Shown here: positions 1 through 9,360 of the stretch, in pieces
Position numbering within the stretch: position 1 is the first letter of the stretch
Layout of the letters: each line of letters starts with the position of its first letter
Assembly (NCBI GenBank): GCA_012033255.1
Contig: JAAUSF010000048.1
Coordinates: 1 to 32,531, forward strand
Origin: Cyanobacteria bacterium RU_5_0
GTDB lineage: Bacteria; Cyanobacteriota; Cyanobacteriia; Elainellales; Elainellaceae
Direction: 5' to 3'
DNA length: 32,531 nt
Notes under the pieces: generated by a model
Told to the model about the DNA's origin: nothing
Databases searched by the model: none
Seen by the model: the letters and a program-made list of their open reading frames with translations, nothing else
Made by a program: the position numbers and the translations under genes

Positions 1-7
1 GGGGGAT

Positions 8-47
8 GGGGAGATGGGGAGATGGGGAGATGGGGAGATGGGGAGAT
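8..47. repeat. GGGGAGAT tandem repeat (about 5 units)
   Basis: Five consecutive copies of the 8-base unit GGGGAGAT, with a degenerate copy at each end. They lie downstream of apt, at the window edge. The same unit recurs twice at 26916-26931, after cphB. A pyrimidine stretch of TTCATCC/TTCGTCC units follows at 63-87. Both are simple-sequence repeats, and no coding potential was seen. Confidence 0.85.
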
Positions 48-99
48 GGAGTAGGGAAGTATTTCATCCTTCGTCCTTCATCCTTTTCCCTATGCAGCC

Positions 100-612
100 C
101 TAATATTCAACTAAGGTAATGATCGGCACGTCGGGGAGGTTTTTGCGTCCTTCGAGGAGGGTTAGCTCGATGATAAAACCAAATCCGACGAGGTGGGAGC
201 CAGATTGTTCTACGAGCTTAGCTGTGGCGGCAGCAGTGCCTCCGGTGGCAATTAGGTCATCGACGATTAGGACTCGACTGGAGGGCGGGAGGGCATCTTG
301 ATGGATTTCGAGGCGATCGGTACCATATTCCAAGTCATATTCCATTGAGTGAACGGCGGCTGGAAGTTTGCCCGGTTTGCGGACGGGAACGAACCCGACA
401 CCGAGTTGGTAGGCGAGCGGAGTGCCAAACATGAAGCCTCGTGATTCGATACCGATCACGTAGTCCACAGAAAGGTCGGTGCAGCGATCGACCATTGTAT
501 CGATCGTCTGGCGCAGCCCCTCTGGGTTTTGTAACAGGGTTGTGATATCCCGAAACATAATGCCAGGTTTGGGGAAGTCAGGGATATCTCGAATCAGAGT
601 CTTTAAATCCAT
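100..612 (-). CDS. apt: Adenine phosphoribosyltransferase
   Basis: The 170-aa protein has the usual length for Apt. It converts adenine and PRPP to AMP in cytoplasmic purine salvage. The PRPP-binding signature [14 protein letters not shown] lies at residues 114-127. The N-terminal [16 protein letters not shown] (12-27) and the ESRGF motif (56-60) are typical of the type I family. It starts at an ATG. It lies 59 bases downstream of corA on the same strand, but the functions are unrelated, so co-transcription is only possible. Nothing about the gene looks unusual. Confidence 0.95.
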   Translation of the reverse strand: MDLKTLIRDIPDFPKPGIMFRDITTLLQNPEGLRQTIDTMVDRCTDLSVDYVIGIESRGFMFGTPLAYQLGVGFVPVRKPGKLPAAVHSMEYDLEYGTDRLEIHQDALPPSSRVLIVDDLIATGGTAAATAKLVEQSGSHLVGFGFIIELTLLEGRKNLPDVPIITLVEY

Positions 613-671
613 AGTTCAGCAAAAAGGGGATGCAATAGGGGTGTCGTAGCAATCCTATCAGACTGTAAATC

Positions 672-1871
672 TCATTCTTTGATACCGGAGAAATTGTCAA
701 ACCAACCCCGTCGTTTAAAGTAGAGGACGAGGGTGAGAGCGATCGCAAACATTATCCCCATGCAAGCGGGATATCCCCAGTACCACTCCAACTCTGGCAT
801 ATTCCACGGCGATTTTTCGGTATTGAAGTTCATTCCATAGACCCCTGCAATGAAGGTAAGAGGAATAAAGATTGATGAGATGATAGTCAACAGCTTCATC
901 ACCTCGTTCATGCGGTTTCCTACTGAAGAAACATAGACATCCATTAAGCTAGATGCCACTTCTCGATAAGTTTCTACCATGTCAATCACTTGAACACAGT
1001 GGTCATAGCAATCCCGTAGATAGACTCGAACCTCATCGCTGATTAAGTGATTACAGTCTCGAATCAAGGTGTTAATTGCATCGCGTTGGGGCCAGATCGC
1101 TCGACGCAGCGCCAACAATTCCCGCTTGGTGGCATGAATCTTTGCTAAACTTTGGCGAGTTGGGTTGGCAACCACTTCGGCTTCCAGTTCTTCCAGTTCT
1201 TCTCCGTAGGCTTCTAAAACTGGAAAGAAGCCGTCGATAATGGCATCAATCAGGGCATATGCTAGATAATCTGCTCCCCGTCTACGGATATTTCCTTTGC
1301 TAGAACGGATCCGTTCTCGGACAGGTCCAAAACAATCATAATCGGGTTCTTCTTGCACGGTTAGCAGATAATACTTACCTAAAATAAAACTCACTTGCTC
1401 TGAGACAAAGCCTCGCCCCGTTTCTTTCATTGTCACCATGCGAGCAATGATCAGCAGTTGCTCAGGATACTCGTCGAATTTAGGACGTTGTGGCACATTC
1501 ACTACATCTTCCAACACGAGTGGATGTAAAGCGAAAACGCCACCGAGCCGTCGCAGAATATCTTCACTTCCCAATCCTTGAACATCCACCCAAGACACTG
1601 ACTCGGTATCCAGGTAATCAGCACATTCTTCAGGTTGCTTAACACTGAGGCGAACCGCGTTTTCCTCGTTGTAGTCAATTAAGGAAATAATCGGGGCGGG
1701 CGCATCATCTTCGATGCTGAGTGTTCCTGGTAAGCTACCGGGTTCACCACCAAAGTAGTCAAAATAAGAATCATCTTCCTCCTCTAATTCCTCAAATTGA
1801 GGCAGAGTATGGAAGGTTTGGGGGGTGGGTTGGCTGGATTTGGCGAATAGCCGAGGTGGTCTGCTGGTCAT
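672..1871 (-). CDS. corA: Magnesium/cobalt transporter, CorA family
   Basis: CorA-type divalent cation channel of about 399 aa, acting in the inner membrane as a pentamer (family knowledge). It has a long acidic cytoplasmic N-terminal domain. The signature YGMNF follows the first C-terminal membrane segment (IISSIFIPLTFIAGV), and a second segment (CMGIMFAIALTLVLYF) follows. It ends with the usual short basic tail. The frame is open upstream to a TTG at 1901. The ATG at 1871 gives MTSRPPR and is preferred, because ATG is the commoner start, although neither start has a good Shine-Dalgarno sequence. It diverges from dxr over about 140 bases. Confidence 0.92.
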   Translation of the reverse strand: MTSRPPRLFAKSSQPTPQTFHTLPQFEELEEEDDSYFDYFGGEPGSLPGTLSIEDDAPAPIISLIDYNEENAVRLSVKQPEECADYLDTESVSWVDVQGLGSEDILRRLGGVFALHPLVLEDVVNVPQRPKFDEYPEQLLIIARMVTMKETGRGFVSEQVSFILGKYYLLTVQEEPDYDCFGPVRERIRSSKGNIRRRGADYLAYALIDAIIDGFFPVLEAYGEELEELEAEVVANPTRQSLAKIHATKRELLALRRAIWPQRDAINTLIRDCNHLISDEVRVYLRDCYDHCVQVIDMVETYREVASSLMDVYVSSVGNRMNEVMKLLTIISSIFIPLTFIAGVYGMNFNTEKSPWNMPELEWYWGYPACMGIMFAIALTLVLYFKRRGWFDNFSGIKE

Positions 1872-2012
1872 GTTCAGATTTAGAATAAGGGGATGTCGCA
1901 ATTAACGTGATTGTATTCAATTGCCGAATGGAGTGGCTATCGTAGGAGATCTGGAGTATTTTCGATCCCTGGGCGGCTTATAGTGGAATTGCTGCTTAAC
2001 GGTTAATTCATT

Positions 2013-3227
2013 GTGAAAGCGATCACCCTGCTCGGCTCTACCGGATCGATCGGTACTCAAACGCTGGATATCGTCGCTCAATATCCTGACCAGTTCCGTC
2101 TTGTGGGATTGGCAGCCCGAAGCAATGTTGAACTATTAGCCAATCAAATTCGTCGGTTCCGTCCTCAAATTGCTGCCATTTGTGATCAATCGCAGTTGCT
2201 TCGGTTACAGGCGACGATCGCCGATCTTGATCCTCAACCGATTCTCTTAGCGGGGGAAGAGGGTGTCACCGAAGTGGCTCGGTATGGCGATGCGGAAGCC
2301 GTTGTGACAGGGATTGTGGGCTGTGCCGGACTATTGCCGACGATCGCGGCGATCGAAGCGGGCAAAGATATTGCTCTTGCCAACAAAGAAACCTTGATTG
2401 CAGGCGGTCCCGTTGTTCTGCCATTAATCCAACGTCACGGCGTTAAACTCTTGCCTGCCGACTCAGAACATTCGGCAATTTTCCAGTGTCTTCAGGGAGT
2501 TCCAGAGGGAGCATTGCGACGAATTCTGCTAACAGCATCTGGCGGAGCATTCCGCGATTTACCCGTTGAAAAGCTGGCAGAGGTCACAGTTGCCGATGCG
2601 CTAAAACATCCTAACTGGACAATGGGACGAAAAATCACGATCGACTCTGCTACCCTGATGAACAAGGGATTGGAGGTGATTGAGGCACATTTCTTGTTTG
2701 GTTTAGATTACGATTACATTGAAATCGTTATTCATCCTCAAAGTATTATTCATTCCCTGATTGAACTCCAGGATACTTCGGTTCTGGCACAGCTAGGATG
2801 GGCAGATATGCGTCTCCCTCTGCTGTATGCGCTTTCCTATCCCGATCGGCTTTACACAAATTGGGAACGGCTAGATTTGGTCAAAGTAGGCAGTTTAACC
2901 TTCTGTGCCCCCGATCATCACAAATATCCCTGTATGCAACTGGCATATGCAGCAGGTCGGGCAGGTGGAACTATGCCTGCGGTCCTAAATGCAGCGAATG
3001 AGCAAGCTGTGGCACTGTTTTTGGGGGAAGAAATCCAGTTTTTGGATATTCCTCGCTTGATTGAAGTGGTGTGCGATCGCCACCATTCCCACAATCTTCC
3101 TAACCCTACCCTGGATGACATTCTAGCGGCTGACCAATGGGCAAGACAGGAAGTACTGACTGCCAGTGAGCGGTTAACCGGAAATGGGATAGGCGATCGA
3201 GTGGTGCGTCCGGTGACGATCGCTTGA
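2013..3227 (+). CDS. dxr: 1-deoxy-D-xylulose 5-phosphate reductoisomerase
   Basis: The 404-aa enzyme converts DXP to MEP using NADPH, the first committed step of the MEP isoprenoid pathway, which supplies carotenoids, phytol and quinones in cyanobacteria. The NADPH-binding GSTGSIG is at residues 8-14. The metal- and substrate-binding residues are in [12 protein letters not shown] (D150, E152) and [17 protein letters not shown] (N217, K218, E221), and HPQSIIHS is at 241-248. The start is GTG at 2013, which places the Rossmann motif at the expected distance from the N-terminus. The gene is full length and monocistronic in appearance. Confidence 0.96.
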   Translation: MKAITLLGSTGSIGTQTLDIVAQYPDQFRLVGLAARSNVELLANQIRRFRPQIAAICDQSQLLRLQATIADLDPQPILLAGEEGVTEVARYGDAEAVVTGIVGCAGLLPTIAAIEAGKDIALANKETLIAGGPVVLPLIQRHGVKLLPADSEHSAIFQCLQGVPEGALRRILLTASGGAFRDLPVEKLAEVTVADALKHPNWTMGRKITIDSATLMNKGLEVIEAHFLFGLDYDYIEIVIHPQSIIHSLIELQDTSVLAQLGWADMRLPLLYALSYPDRLYTNWERLDLVKVGSLTFCAPDHHKYPCMQLAYAAGRAGGTMPAVLNAANEQAVALFLGEEIQFLDIPRLIEVVCDRHHSHNLPNPTLDDILAADQWARQEVLTASERLTGNGIGDRVVRPVTIA

Positions 3228-3726
3228 CGAGAAAGCCTGACGAGAAGAGGAGTGAGAGTCAAGGCTTGTCGCCATAAAGTTGCCCATCGCGTGAGTCGAG
3301 GAACAGGAACATTCCCCAATGTTTTTCTGCAAGTTTTACCATTGAATCATCGTTCCGATCCCGATCCTTGAGAAGGTTCTGAGGACGAAAGTCGGTGATC
3401 TCAACGTTAAAATGCAGGAAAAACTGAGGCAATTAATATAGAGGATTTAAGCCTATGCCGGATCTTAAAAAAATAACCCTCTTGGAGGACTTTGGGAATA
3501 CGGGTATAAGATTAGGATTGAGTATAAAAAACTAGTCCCCCTTCGTGAACAATACTCAACTCTTCTCAGGGGTAAAGGTAAGAATCGGGTTGCTACTGTG
3601 GTTTGAGGGTTTTACCTGTTCTGGCATCTACATTTTAGGTTATTGCACCGCCGTGTTTGGGGCGAGAGACTCTGAAGCGCCTCAAGGGTCTGATTATGAC
3701 TGAACTTCGACGAAGCCAATTTAACC
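3228..3726. other. 499-base intergenic region between dxr and a kinase gene
   Basis: I see no convincing gene here. A 26-codon ORF (3455-3535, +) has a GAGGA sequence 9 bases upstream, but its peptide has no recognisable features. The region is probably the 5' leader and promoter region of the downstream kinase plus the dxr 3' end. A short direct repeat GACGAGAA occurs just after the dxr stop. No strong terminator-like hairpin was found. Confidence 0.4.
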
Positions 3727-5682
3727 ATGAGTCGCTCAATTCCTCAGGTCAATTCAGATAAGCCTCTGGGCGGACGCTACAAAGTGATCAACCAGTTGGG
3801 AGTGGGTGGGTTTGGTCGAACCTTCCTCGCCGAAGATTTGCATTTGCCAGGACACCCTCGCTGCGTGGTCAAGCAGCTTAAACCCCAATTTCGCAGCGAT
3901 GACACCCTACAAATGGCAAGGCGTTGCTTTAATACTGAAGCACAAGTTCTATACCGCCTTGGCAATCATCAGCAAATTCCTCAGTTGCTTGCCCATTTTG
4001 AAGATAATCAAGAATTTTACCTGGCTCAGGAGTTCATTGAAGGTGATCCTTTAGCCAAGGAACTCGTGGATGGCAAACGTTGGTCAGAACATCGAGTCGT
4101 CGCCCTCTTGAAGGACATCTTGAGAGTCCTGGTGTTTGTACATGAGCAGCAAGTCATCCATCGGGATCTCAAGCCCTCCAATTTGATTCGTCGTCGTCGA
4201 GATGGCAGAATAGTGCTGATTGATTTTGGTGCCGTTAAGCAGGTCAGCAGTCAAACTCTTGATCCAGACACTGGACTGACCAATCTGACCATTTCGATCG
4301 GCACTCAAGGCTATATGCCCAATGAACAACTTGCTGGCAAGCCCCGCTTTAGCAGTGATATCTATGCGGTTGGCATTCTGGGCGTTCAAGCCTTGACAGG
4401 GGTTCATCCCAAAAACTTAGGGGATGATGACAAGGGTGAAATTGCGTGGCGACATCGAGCAACTCATGCCAGTTTAGACCTGATGGATGTCCTCGATCGC
4501 ATGGTGCGCTATGACTTTCGGGAACGATATCAAACGGCAGCAGAAGCGCTGGTGGTAATGGAAAATCTGCCAGAAGTAGACGATGATCCAGCCTTTGCAC
4601 CCGAACCTTACACTGAATCAGAATCAGATGAATCGGAGTCATCGTCATCGTTCTTGAAAGCGATCGAAGTGAAAGCGCCAGAACTAGATAGTGCGGTTGG
4701 GGGAGAGCGAATAGTAATCGGCTCAGAGTTTAGCTCAATTGACCAAACAGTCGCGGGTGAAGAAGGAATATCAACAGCTATTTGGGTACAGCCAGATGTC
4801 ACAGACCCGCTTAATCTCTCCTCTGAGCCACCTGTCTCGGTCACGCATGGCACCGGACTCACCCAGGCGATCGGCAGACCTCATCCCTCTGATCCATCCC
4901 ATCGCTCTACCAATCAGCGCCGACTTGCCAATCGATGGATTCAGCCCTTGTCGGCTCTGGCGATCGCGGTTGCTGCTGGCTTGACATTTGTGATCGTTCA
5001 AACGGTTTTACCTCGGTTCATGGCTCAAGTGCCTGAGTCTGAGCCATCCGTTACCCCGACAAGCTCACCAGAGTCAACTCTTTTACCATCTTCCCCAATC
5101 CCCCTCAGTCCTGATCAACAGGCGAAGCAACTGAGCGACCAAGCCCATCAATTGATGGGAGCCAAAAATTATTCAGAGGCATTAAACCTCTTTAATCAGG
5201 CGATCACGCTCAAACCGGATTTTGCTGAAGCTTATGCAGGACGATGTGAATGCCTGAACCAACTCAATCGTCCAGAAGAAGCGATCGTGTCTTGTAATGA
5301 TGCTCTTGCCTACCGACCCGACTATCCAGAAGCCGAGTGGAGTAAGGGCAATGCACTATTGCTCCAGGGGAGAACGCTCGAAGCTCTTGGAGTTTACGAA
5401 GATGTCACCTATCTCAAACCAGATTTTGCTCCGGGTTGGGTAAAACGCGGCGTGGCGCTGCAAATGTTAGGACGATCGGCAGAAGCTCTTTATTCTCTCG
5501 ACCAAGCCATTTCCCTCCAACGCAACTTATCAGAAGCCTGGAAAGCCCGTGGCGAAGCGTTGATGACTCTCCAACGGTATGAAGAAGCCGTTGTCTCACT
5601 TGATAAAGCCCTCCAACTGGCTCCTGATGATCCAGAGACTCAAGCCCTCCGGCAGGGACTTCGTGATCAGTTGGGGCGATAA
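3727..5682 (+). CDS. Ser/Thr protein kinase with C-terminal TPR repeats
   Basis: The 651-aa membrane-anchored Hanks-type kinase has an N-terminal kinase domain at about residues 18-280. The Gly-rich loop is GVGGFG (25-30), the ATP lysine K49, the helix-C glutamate E71, the catalytic loop HRDLKPSN (145-152, D147) and the DFG motif 166-168. All key residues are present, so it should be active. An acidic, Ser-rich linker follows, then one membrane segment (about 406-428), a Pro/Ser spacer and about five TPR units from about 466 to the end. By topology the TPRs would lie outside the cytoplasm and could act as a sensor or scaffold (inference). The DUF3386 gene starts 42 bases downstream and may be co-transcribed. 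Confidence 0.93.
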   Translation: MSRSIPQVNSDKPLGGRYKVINQLGVGGFGRTFLAEDLHLPGHPRCVVKQLKPQFRSDDTLQMARRCFNTEAQVLYRLGNHQQIPQLLAHFEDNQEFYLAQEFIEGDPLAKELVDGKRWSEHRVVALLKDILRVLVFVHEQQVIHRDLKPSNLIRRRRDGRIVLIDFGAVKQVSSQTLDPDTGLTNLTISIGTQGYMPNEQLAGKPRFSSDIYAVGILGVQALTGVHPKNLGDDDKGEIAWRHRATHASLDLMDVLDRMVRYDFRERYQTAAEALVVMENLPEVDDDPAFAPEPYTESESDESESSSSFLKAIEVKAPELDSAVGGERIVIGSEFSSIDQTVAGEEGISTAIWVQPDVTDPLNLSSEPPVSVTHGTGLTQAIGRPHPSDPSHRSTNQRRLANRWIQPLSALAIAVAAGLTFVIVQTVLPRFMAQVPESEPSVTPTSSPESTLLPSSPIPLSPDQQAKQLSDQAHQLMGAKNYSEALNLFNQAITLKPDFAEAYAGRCECLNQLNRPEEAIVSCNDALAYRPDYPEAEWSKGNALLLQGRTLEALGVYEDVTYLKPDFAPGWVKRGVALQMLGRSAEALYSLDQAISLQRNLSEAWKARGEALMTLQRYEEAVVSLDKALQLAPDDPETQALRQGLRDQLGR

Positions 5683-5724
5683 CAAATAGCGACTAAACTA
5701 GAGAGTGGCGTTAAGAGATAACCC

Positions 5725-6384
5725 ATGACTGAGCAAACAGACGCTCGTGACCTGCTTCGAGCCGCTTACGAAAATCGCTATACCTGGAATAAAAACTTTC
5801 CTGGTTATACCGCAGATGTCACCTTCACAAAAGGAGATGAGGTCTACTCTGGTAAAATCCGTATCAATTCAAATCTCAGTGGCGAGGTAATGGAGATTGA
5901 GGATGAGCCAGCTAAACAGGAAATCTTAGGGCAAATCCAAGAGATGGCGATTCATCGCATTCGCCGAACATTTGAAGAAAGCCACGGCAAAAATACTTTC
6001 TCATTGGGGGACACGGATGAGACAGGCGCAGTGGAAATTTTAGTGGGTGGAAAAGCGGCGGGCGATCGTTACAAAATTCGGAACAACGAAGTGTGTCTTG
6101 TTCATCGACATATTCACGGCATCGTCGTTACGATCAACACCTTCGGTAGCCACCAAACAGGCGAAGGCTATTTGTCTCATCGCTATGATTCCGTCTATCA
6201 CGATCCAAAAACCGGAGAGCAGAAAGGGGGACGATATGAGTTTGAAGACAACTACGAGAAAGTTGGCGATTACTATATCCTGACTCAACGGGCGATCGAT
6301 TCATTTGAGAACGACCAAAAAACCACGACAGAATTTAGTTTCTCAAATGTCAAACTGTTGCAACCCGTTGCCGTATCAGTTTGA
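5725..6384 (+). CDS. DUF3386 family protein
   Basis: The 219-aa soluble protein has no signal peptide or membrane segment. The sequence resembles the DUF3386 family found in cyanobacteria (recognised from overall pattern: the N-terminal RDLLRAAYENRYTW and central beta-rich blocks). The biochemical role is unknown. It starts 42 bases after the TPR kinase, so the two may share a transcript. That makes it a candidate partner or substrate, but this is inference from position only. Two GC-rich hairpins at 6411-6469 follow the stop and could end the transcript. Confidence 0.8.
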   Translation: MTEQTDARDLLRAAYENRYTWNKNFPGYTADVTFTKGDEVYSGKIRINSNLSGEVMEIEDEPAKQEILGQIQEMAIHRIRRTFEESHGKNTFSLGDTDETGAVEILVGGKAAGDRYKIRNNEVCLVHRHIHGIVVTINTFGSHQTGEGYLSHRYDSVYHDPKTGEQKGGRYEFEDNYEKVGDYYILTQRAIDSFENDQKTTTEFSFSNVKLLQPVAVSV

Positions 6385-6410
6385 AGTGAGTCAAAACACC
6401 TGCCGGATTC

Positions 6411-6489
6411 GCCCCCCAGCCCCTTGACCTGGGGGCAAACCGAACTCAAAGTCCCCCAGAATTGGGGGATTCAGGGGGCACAAATGCAG
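6411..6489 (+). repeat. GC-rich double hairpin with a dispersed repeat
   Basis: Two hairpins lie just after the DUF3386 stop. The first pairs CCCCCAG (6413-6419) with CTGGGGG (6429-6435). The second pairs TCCCCCA (6452-6458) with TGGGGGA (6463-6469) around a GAAT loop. The segment from 6437 (AAACCGAACTCAAAG) to about 6489 is repeated, slightly degraded, at 23436-23490. No T-tract follows, so it is a dispersed repeat that might double as a terminator. Confidence 0.7.
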
Positions 6490-6609
6490 AGCCTTTGATC
6501 CTGTTCAAACATTTTCTGATAGCGATCGCGGCTCAACTTCTAGAATGAAGTTAGCTACTAAACCTTAAAAGCTGATTAACCCTCTACACAAGTGTCTCCA
6601 AGGTGAACT

Positions 6610-6852
6610 ATGCCTCAAACAATGGAACTCACGGCTGTAAATGTCGAAAAAGTACTGGATGAATTGCGCCCCTACTTGATGTCGGATGGCGGCAACGTAG
6701 AACTGGTTGAATTAGATGGCCCGATCGTTCGGTTGCGGCTCCAAGGCGCTTGTGGCTCTTGCCCTAGCTCAACAATGACGCTGAGAATGGGGATCGAGCG
6801 CAGACTACGGGAATTCATTCCTGAGATTGCAGAAGTCGAGCAAGTGCTGTAG
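6610..6852 (+). CDS. NifU-like C-terminal domain Fe-S cluster scaffold
   Basis: The 80-aa protein consists only of the NifU C-terminal (Nfu) domain. The CxxC motif ACGSCPSS (C48, C51) would bind a [2Fe-2S] or [4Fe-4S] cluster at a dimer interface and pass it to apoproteins. Free-standing Nfu of this size is characteristic of cyanobacteria and matches the plastid CnfU type, which supplies clusters to photosystem I and ferredoxin (family knowledge). The ATG at 6610 sits downstream of an AAGGTG sequence. Its neighbours are functionally unrelated, so it is probably transcribed alone. Confidence 0.92.
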   Translation: MPQTMELTAVNVEKVLDELRPYLMSDGGNVELVELDGPIVRLRLQGACGSCPSSTMTLRMGIERRLREFIPEIAEVEQVL

Positions 6853-6854
6853 GA

Positions 6855-6889
6855 AGGATTGAGTGCTGAGTGCTGAGGATTGAGTGATT
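6855..6889. repeat. TGAGTGCTGAG-type short repeat, left arm
   Basis: Alternating GATTGAG and TGCTGAG units lie directly after the nfu stop. The same motif family occurs in inverted orientation at 7088-7121 (CTCAGCACTCAG, CTCAGAACTCAGCAC). The two arms bracket about 200 bases of non-coding DNA. This resembles the short tandemly repeated repetitive sequences known from cyanobacteria. Confidence 0.65.
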
Positions 6890-6962
6890 CGTAAAGATTG
6901 AGCTTTAACCCAGAACTTGAAGAACGGGCTTGGTAATCTAGCCTGGAACCGATAAAGTTTAG

Positions 6963-6992
6963 AACAGGGGAAGCGATCGAGTTTTCCCTGTT
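6963..6992. repeat. Hairpin in the nfu to GH57 spacer
   Basis: AACAGGG at 6963-6969 pairs with CCCTGTT at 6986-6992, with further A-T pairing inside. The loop carries GCGATCGA, close to the HIP1 core. It could be a terminator for nfu or simply a repeat element. It is not followed by a clean T-run. Confidence 0.45.
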
Positions 6993-7017
6993 TGTCTTTA
7001 AAACGGGTTGCTTCCTG

Positions 7018-7051
7018 TTGCTATAGCAGTAGCCAGCGTGGTTAGGACATT
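7018..7051. repeat. Partial copy of a MITE-like element
   Basis: TTGCTATAGC, then about 15 variable bases, then GGTTAGGACATT. The same arrangement (TTGCTATAGC, spacer, GGCTAGGACATT) starts the palindromic element at 26982-27082. Here the second half is missing, so this looks like a solo or decayed end. Confidence 0.5.
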
Positions 7052-7087
7052 GCCCAAGGCTGAAAGGCAAACGGTCAATCCGTCCTG

Positions 7088-7121
7088 ACTCAGCACTCAG
7101 TCCTCAGAACTCAGCACTTAG
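7088..7121. repeat. TGAGTGCTGAG-type short repeat, right arm
   Basis: CTCAGCACTCAG and CTCAGAACTCAGCAC units lie just before the GH57 start codon, inverted relative to the 6855-6889 arm. Because the ATG is at 7126, the repeat occupies the usual ribosome-binding position, and no purine-rich Shine-Dalgarno sequence is visible. Confidence 0.6.
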
Positions 7122-7125
7122 CTAT

Positions 7126-9360
7126 ATGACTCATCCCCTCTATGTTGCCTTTATTTGGCATCAACACCAGCCGCTCTACAAGAGCTACGCCGATGGTGAG
7201 TACCGTTTACCTTGGGTACGGCTACATGGGACAAAAGATTATTTGGATCTGGTGCTGCTGCTAGAGCAATATCCCAAACTGCATCAAACGGTGAATCTGG
7301 TTCCGTCTCTGATCATGCAGATTGAAGAGTATGCTTCAGGAAATGCCTTTGATCCATACTTGACCTTGGCACTGACACCCACGGAAACGCTGAATCCGTT
7401 GCAACGGCAATTCATCATTGAGCATTTCTTCGATGCCTATCACCGTACCCTGATTGATCCGCATCCTCGCTACGCGGAACTCTTCAACCAACGCCATGAT
7501 AAGGGGCGCGAGTGGTGTCTAGACCATTGGGATCTGCATGATTACGGCGATCTCCTGGCATGGCATAACTTAGCTTGGATTGATCCGTTATTCTGGGATG
7601 ACCCGGAAATTGCTCAGTGGTTAGAGCAGGGCAAGGGATTTACGTTAAGCGATCGCCAACGCATCTACTCTAAGCAGCGCCAAATCATCAGCCGCATCAT
7701 TCCGCAACATCGCCAGATGCAAGACAAGGGGCAGCTAGAGATTACAACAACTCCCTATACTCACCCTATTCTGCCACTTCTAGCGGACACGAATGCCGCA
7801 CGAGTGGCTGTCCCTAAGCTAATTCTGCCTGATTCTCGCTTCCAGTGGGCAGAGGATATCCCCCGACATTTGAGCAAAGCGAAGCACCTGTATCGCGATC
7901 GCTTCCAGCGCAACCCAAGAGGATTGTGGCCCTCTGAACAATCGGTTAGTCCGGCGATCCTGCCTTACATCACTGAACAAGGCTTCCAATGGATTTGTTC
8001 GGATGAAGCGGTGCTAGGTTGGACGATTCAACACTTTTTTCATCGAGATGCCTGTGGAGATGTCTCAGAGCCAGAGTTTCTTTACCGTCCTTATCGATTG
8101 GAAACGCCGCATGGAGATCTGGCGATCGTCTTCCGAGATCACCGTCTGTCTGATTTGATTGGGTTTACCTATGGGGCAATGGAGCCGCATCATGCTGCCG
8201 TAGACTTGATAGGACATGTGGAAGCGATCGGGCGCTCCCTCAAGGCACGTCAGACGCAGCATACGACAGCACTCGAACAACCGTGGTTAGTGACGATCGC
8301 CCTTGATGGCGAAAACTGTTGGGAAGGTTATACCCAAGACGGCAAACCCTTCCTGGAGTCGCTTTATCACATTCTTAGCTATCATCCCAGTATTCAACTC
8401 GTTACGGTCTCTGAGTTCCTAGAGAAATTCCCGCCGACTGAGACCCTTCCCGCCGATCGACTGCACAGTGGCTCTTGGGTGGATGGCAGCTTCACCACCT
8501 GGATTGGTGATCTCGCTAAAAATCGCGCTTGGGATCTGTTAGCGCAAGCGCGTCAAGTGTTAGCTAATCATCCAGAAGCGACAGAAGAAAACAATCCGGA
8601 GGCATGGGAAGCCCTATTTGCAGCAGAAGGCTCAGACTGGTTTTGGTGGTTTGGTGAAGGGCATTCTTCTAACCAGGATGCCATGTTTGACCAGCTTTTC
8701 CGAGAACATCTGACGACCCTCTACCGGGCACTGAATGAACCTATCCCCGCTAGCTTGCGCTTTCCCGTGGAGGCACATATTGAACAAGGGGATCATCGTC
8801 CGGAAAGTTTCATCCATCCTGTGATAGATGGATATGGAGATGAGCAAGACTGGGACAAAGCCGGACGGATCGAGATCGGGGGAGCGAGAGGTACAATGCA
8901 TCGTAGCAGTCTGGTTCAACGGCTCTGGTATGGTGTCGATCACCTCAATTTTTATCTACGAGTTGACTTCAAAAATGGGGCAAAACCGGGGATCGATTTT
9001 CCGCCAGAACTGCATCTGCTCTGGTTCTATCTTGATCGCCCCCTGCCCAATAGCCCTGCCCCGATCGCTGAACTGCCCGATGAACCCCCACTTAATTATC
9101 TCTTCCATCATCATTTGGGCATCAACCTGCTCACCGAATCTGCCTGGTTCCAGGAAGCCGGAGAGTATTATCAGTGGCACTCCCACCTCAGTCGCGCTCA
9201 GGTGGCATTCAATAGTTGCCTAGAAATCGCGATCCCCTGGGCAGATTTGCAAGCTGTTCAACCTGATTGGTCGTTGCGGCTTGTCATCATTCAGGCAGAG
9301 GAAGGACGGTATTCCAGTGCGTTGCCAGAAAATTCACTGATCCCGGTGGATGTGCCATAG
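7126..9360 (+). CDS. Glycoside hydrolase family 57 protein, amylopullulanase-like
   Basis: The 744-aa protein has an N-terminal GH57 domain with the diagnostic WHQHQP (residues 11-16), GLWPSE (266-271) and LDGENCWEGY (393-402). By analogy with amylopullulanases, E271 would be the nucleophile and D394 the acid/base. The family acts on alpha-glucans (glycogen, starch), cleaving alpha-1,4 and/or alpha-1,6 bonds or transferring glucans. The C-terminal part from about residue 550 is beta-rich and resembles an accessory domain of this subfamily. There is no signal peptide, so it is probably cytoplasmic and active on glycogen (inference). A GH57 branching enzyme is less likely, given the GLWPSE and DGENCW forms. 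Confidence 0.88.
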   Translation: MTHPLYVAFIWHQHQPLYKSYADGEYRLPWVRLHGTKDYLDLVLLLEQYPKLHQTVNLVPSLIMQIEEYASGNAFDPYLTLALTPTETLNPLQRQFIIEHFFDAYHRTLIDPHPRYAELFNQRHDKGREWCLDHWDLHDYGDLLAWHNLAWIDPLFWDDPEIAQWLEQGKGFTLSDRQRIYSKQRQIISRIIPQHRQMQDKGQLEITTTPYTHPILPLLADTNAARVAVPKLILPDSRFQWAEDIPRHLSKAKHLYRDRFQRNPRGLWPSEQSVSPAILPYITEQGFQWICSDEAVLGWTIQHFFHRDACGDVSEPEFLYRPYRLETPHGDLAIVFRDHRLSDLIGFTYGAMEPHHAAVDLIGHVEAIGRSLKARQTQHTTALEQPWLVTIALDGENCWEGYTQDGKPFLESLYHILSYHPSIQLVTVSEFLEKFPPTETLPADRLHSGSWVDGSFTTWIGDLAKNRAWDLLAQARQVLANHPEATEENNPEAWEALFAAEGSDWFWWFGEGHSSNQDAMFDQLFREHLTTLYRALNEPIPASLRFPVEAHIEQGDHRPESFIHPVIDGYGDEQDWDKAGRIEIGGARGTMHRSSLVQRLWYGVDHLNFYLRVDFKNGAKPGIDFPPELHLLWFYLDRPLPNSPAPIAELPDEPPLNYLFHHHLGINLLTESAWFQEAGEYYQWHSHLSRAQVAFNSCLEIAIPWADLQAVQPDWSLRLVIIQAEEGRYSSALPENSLIPVDVP

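Noticed and set aside
2918..3319. 133-codon open frame (-) overlapping the end of dxr
   Set aside because: Antisense to conserved dxr sequence, with an Arg/Ser-rich peptide typical of a shadow frame.
3455..3535. 26-codon ORF (+) with a GAGGA site upstream, in the spacer before the TPR kinase
   Set aside because: Very short, with no recognisable features and no support beyond a plausible ribosome-binding site. It may be chance.
6672..7070. 132-codon open frame (-) covering nfu and the following repeats
   Set aside because: It runs antisense through nfu and through repeat sequences. The peptide is Ser/Asn-rich with no domain-like pattern.
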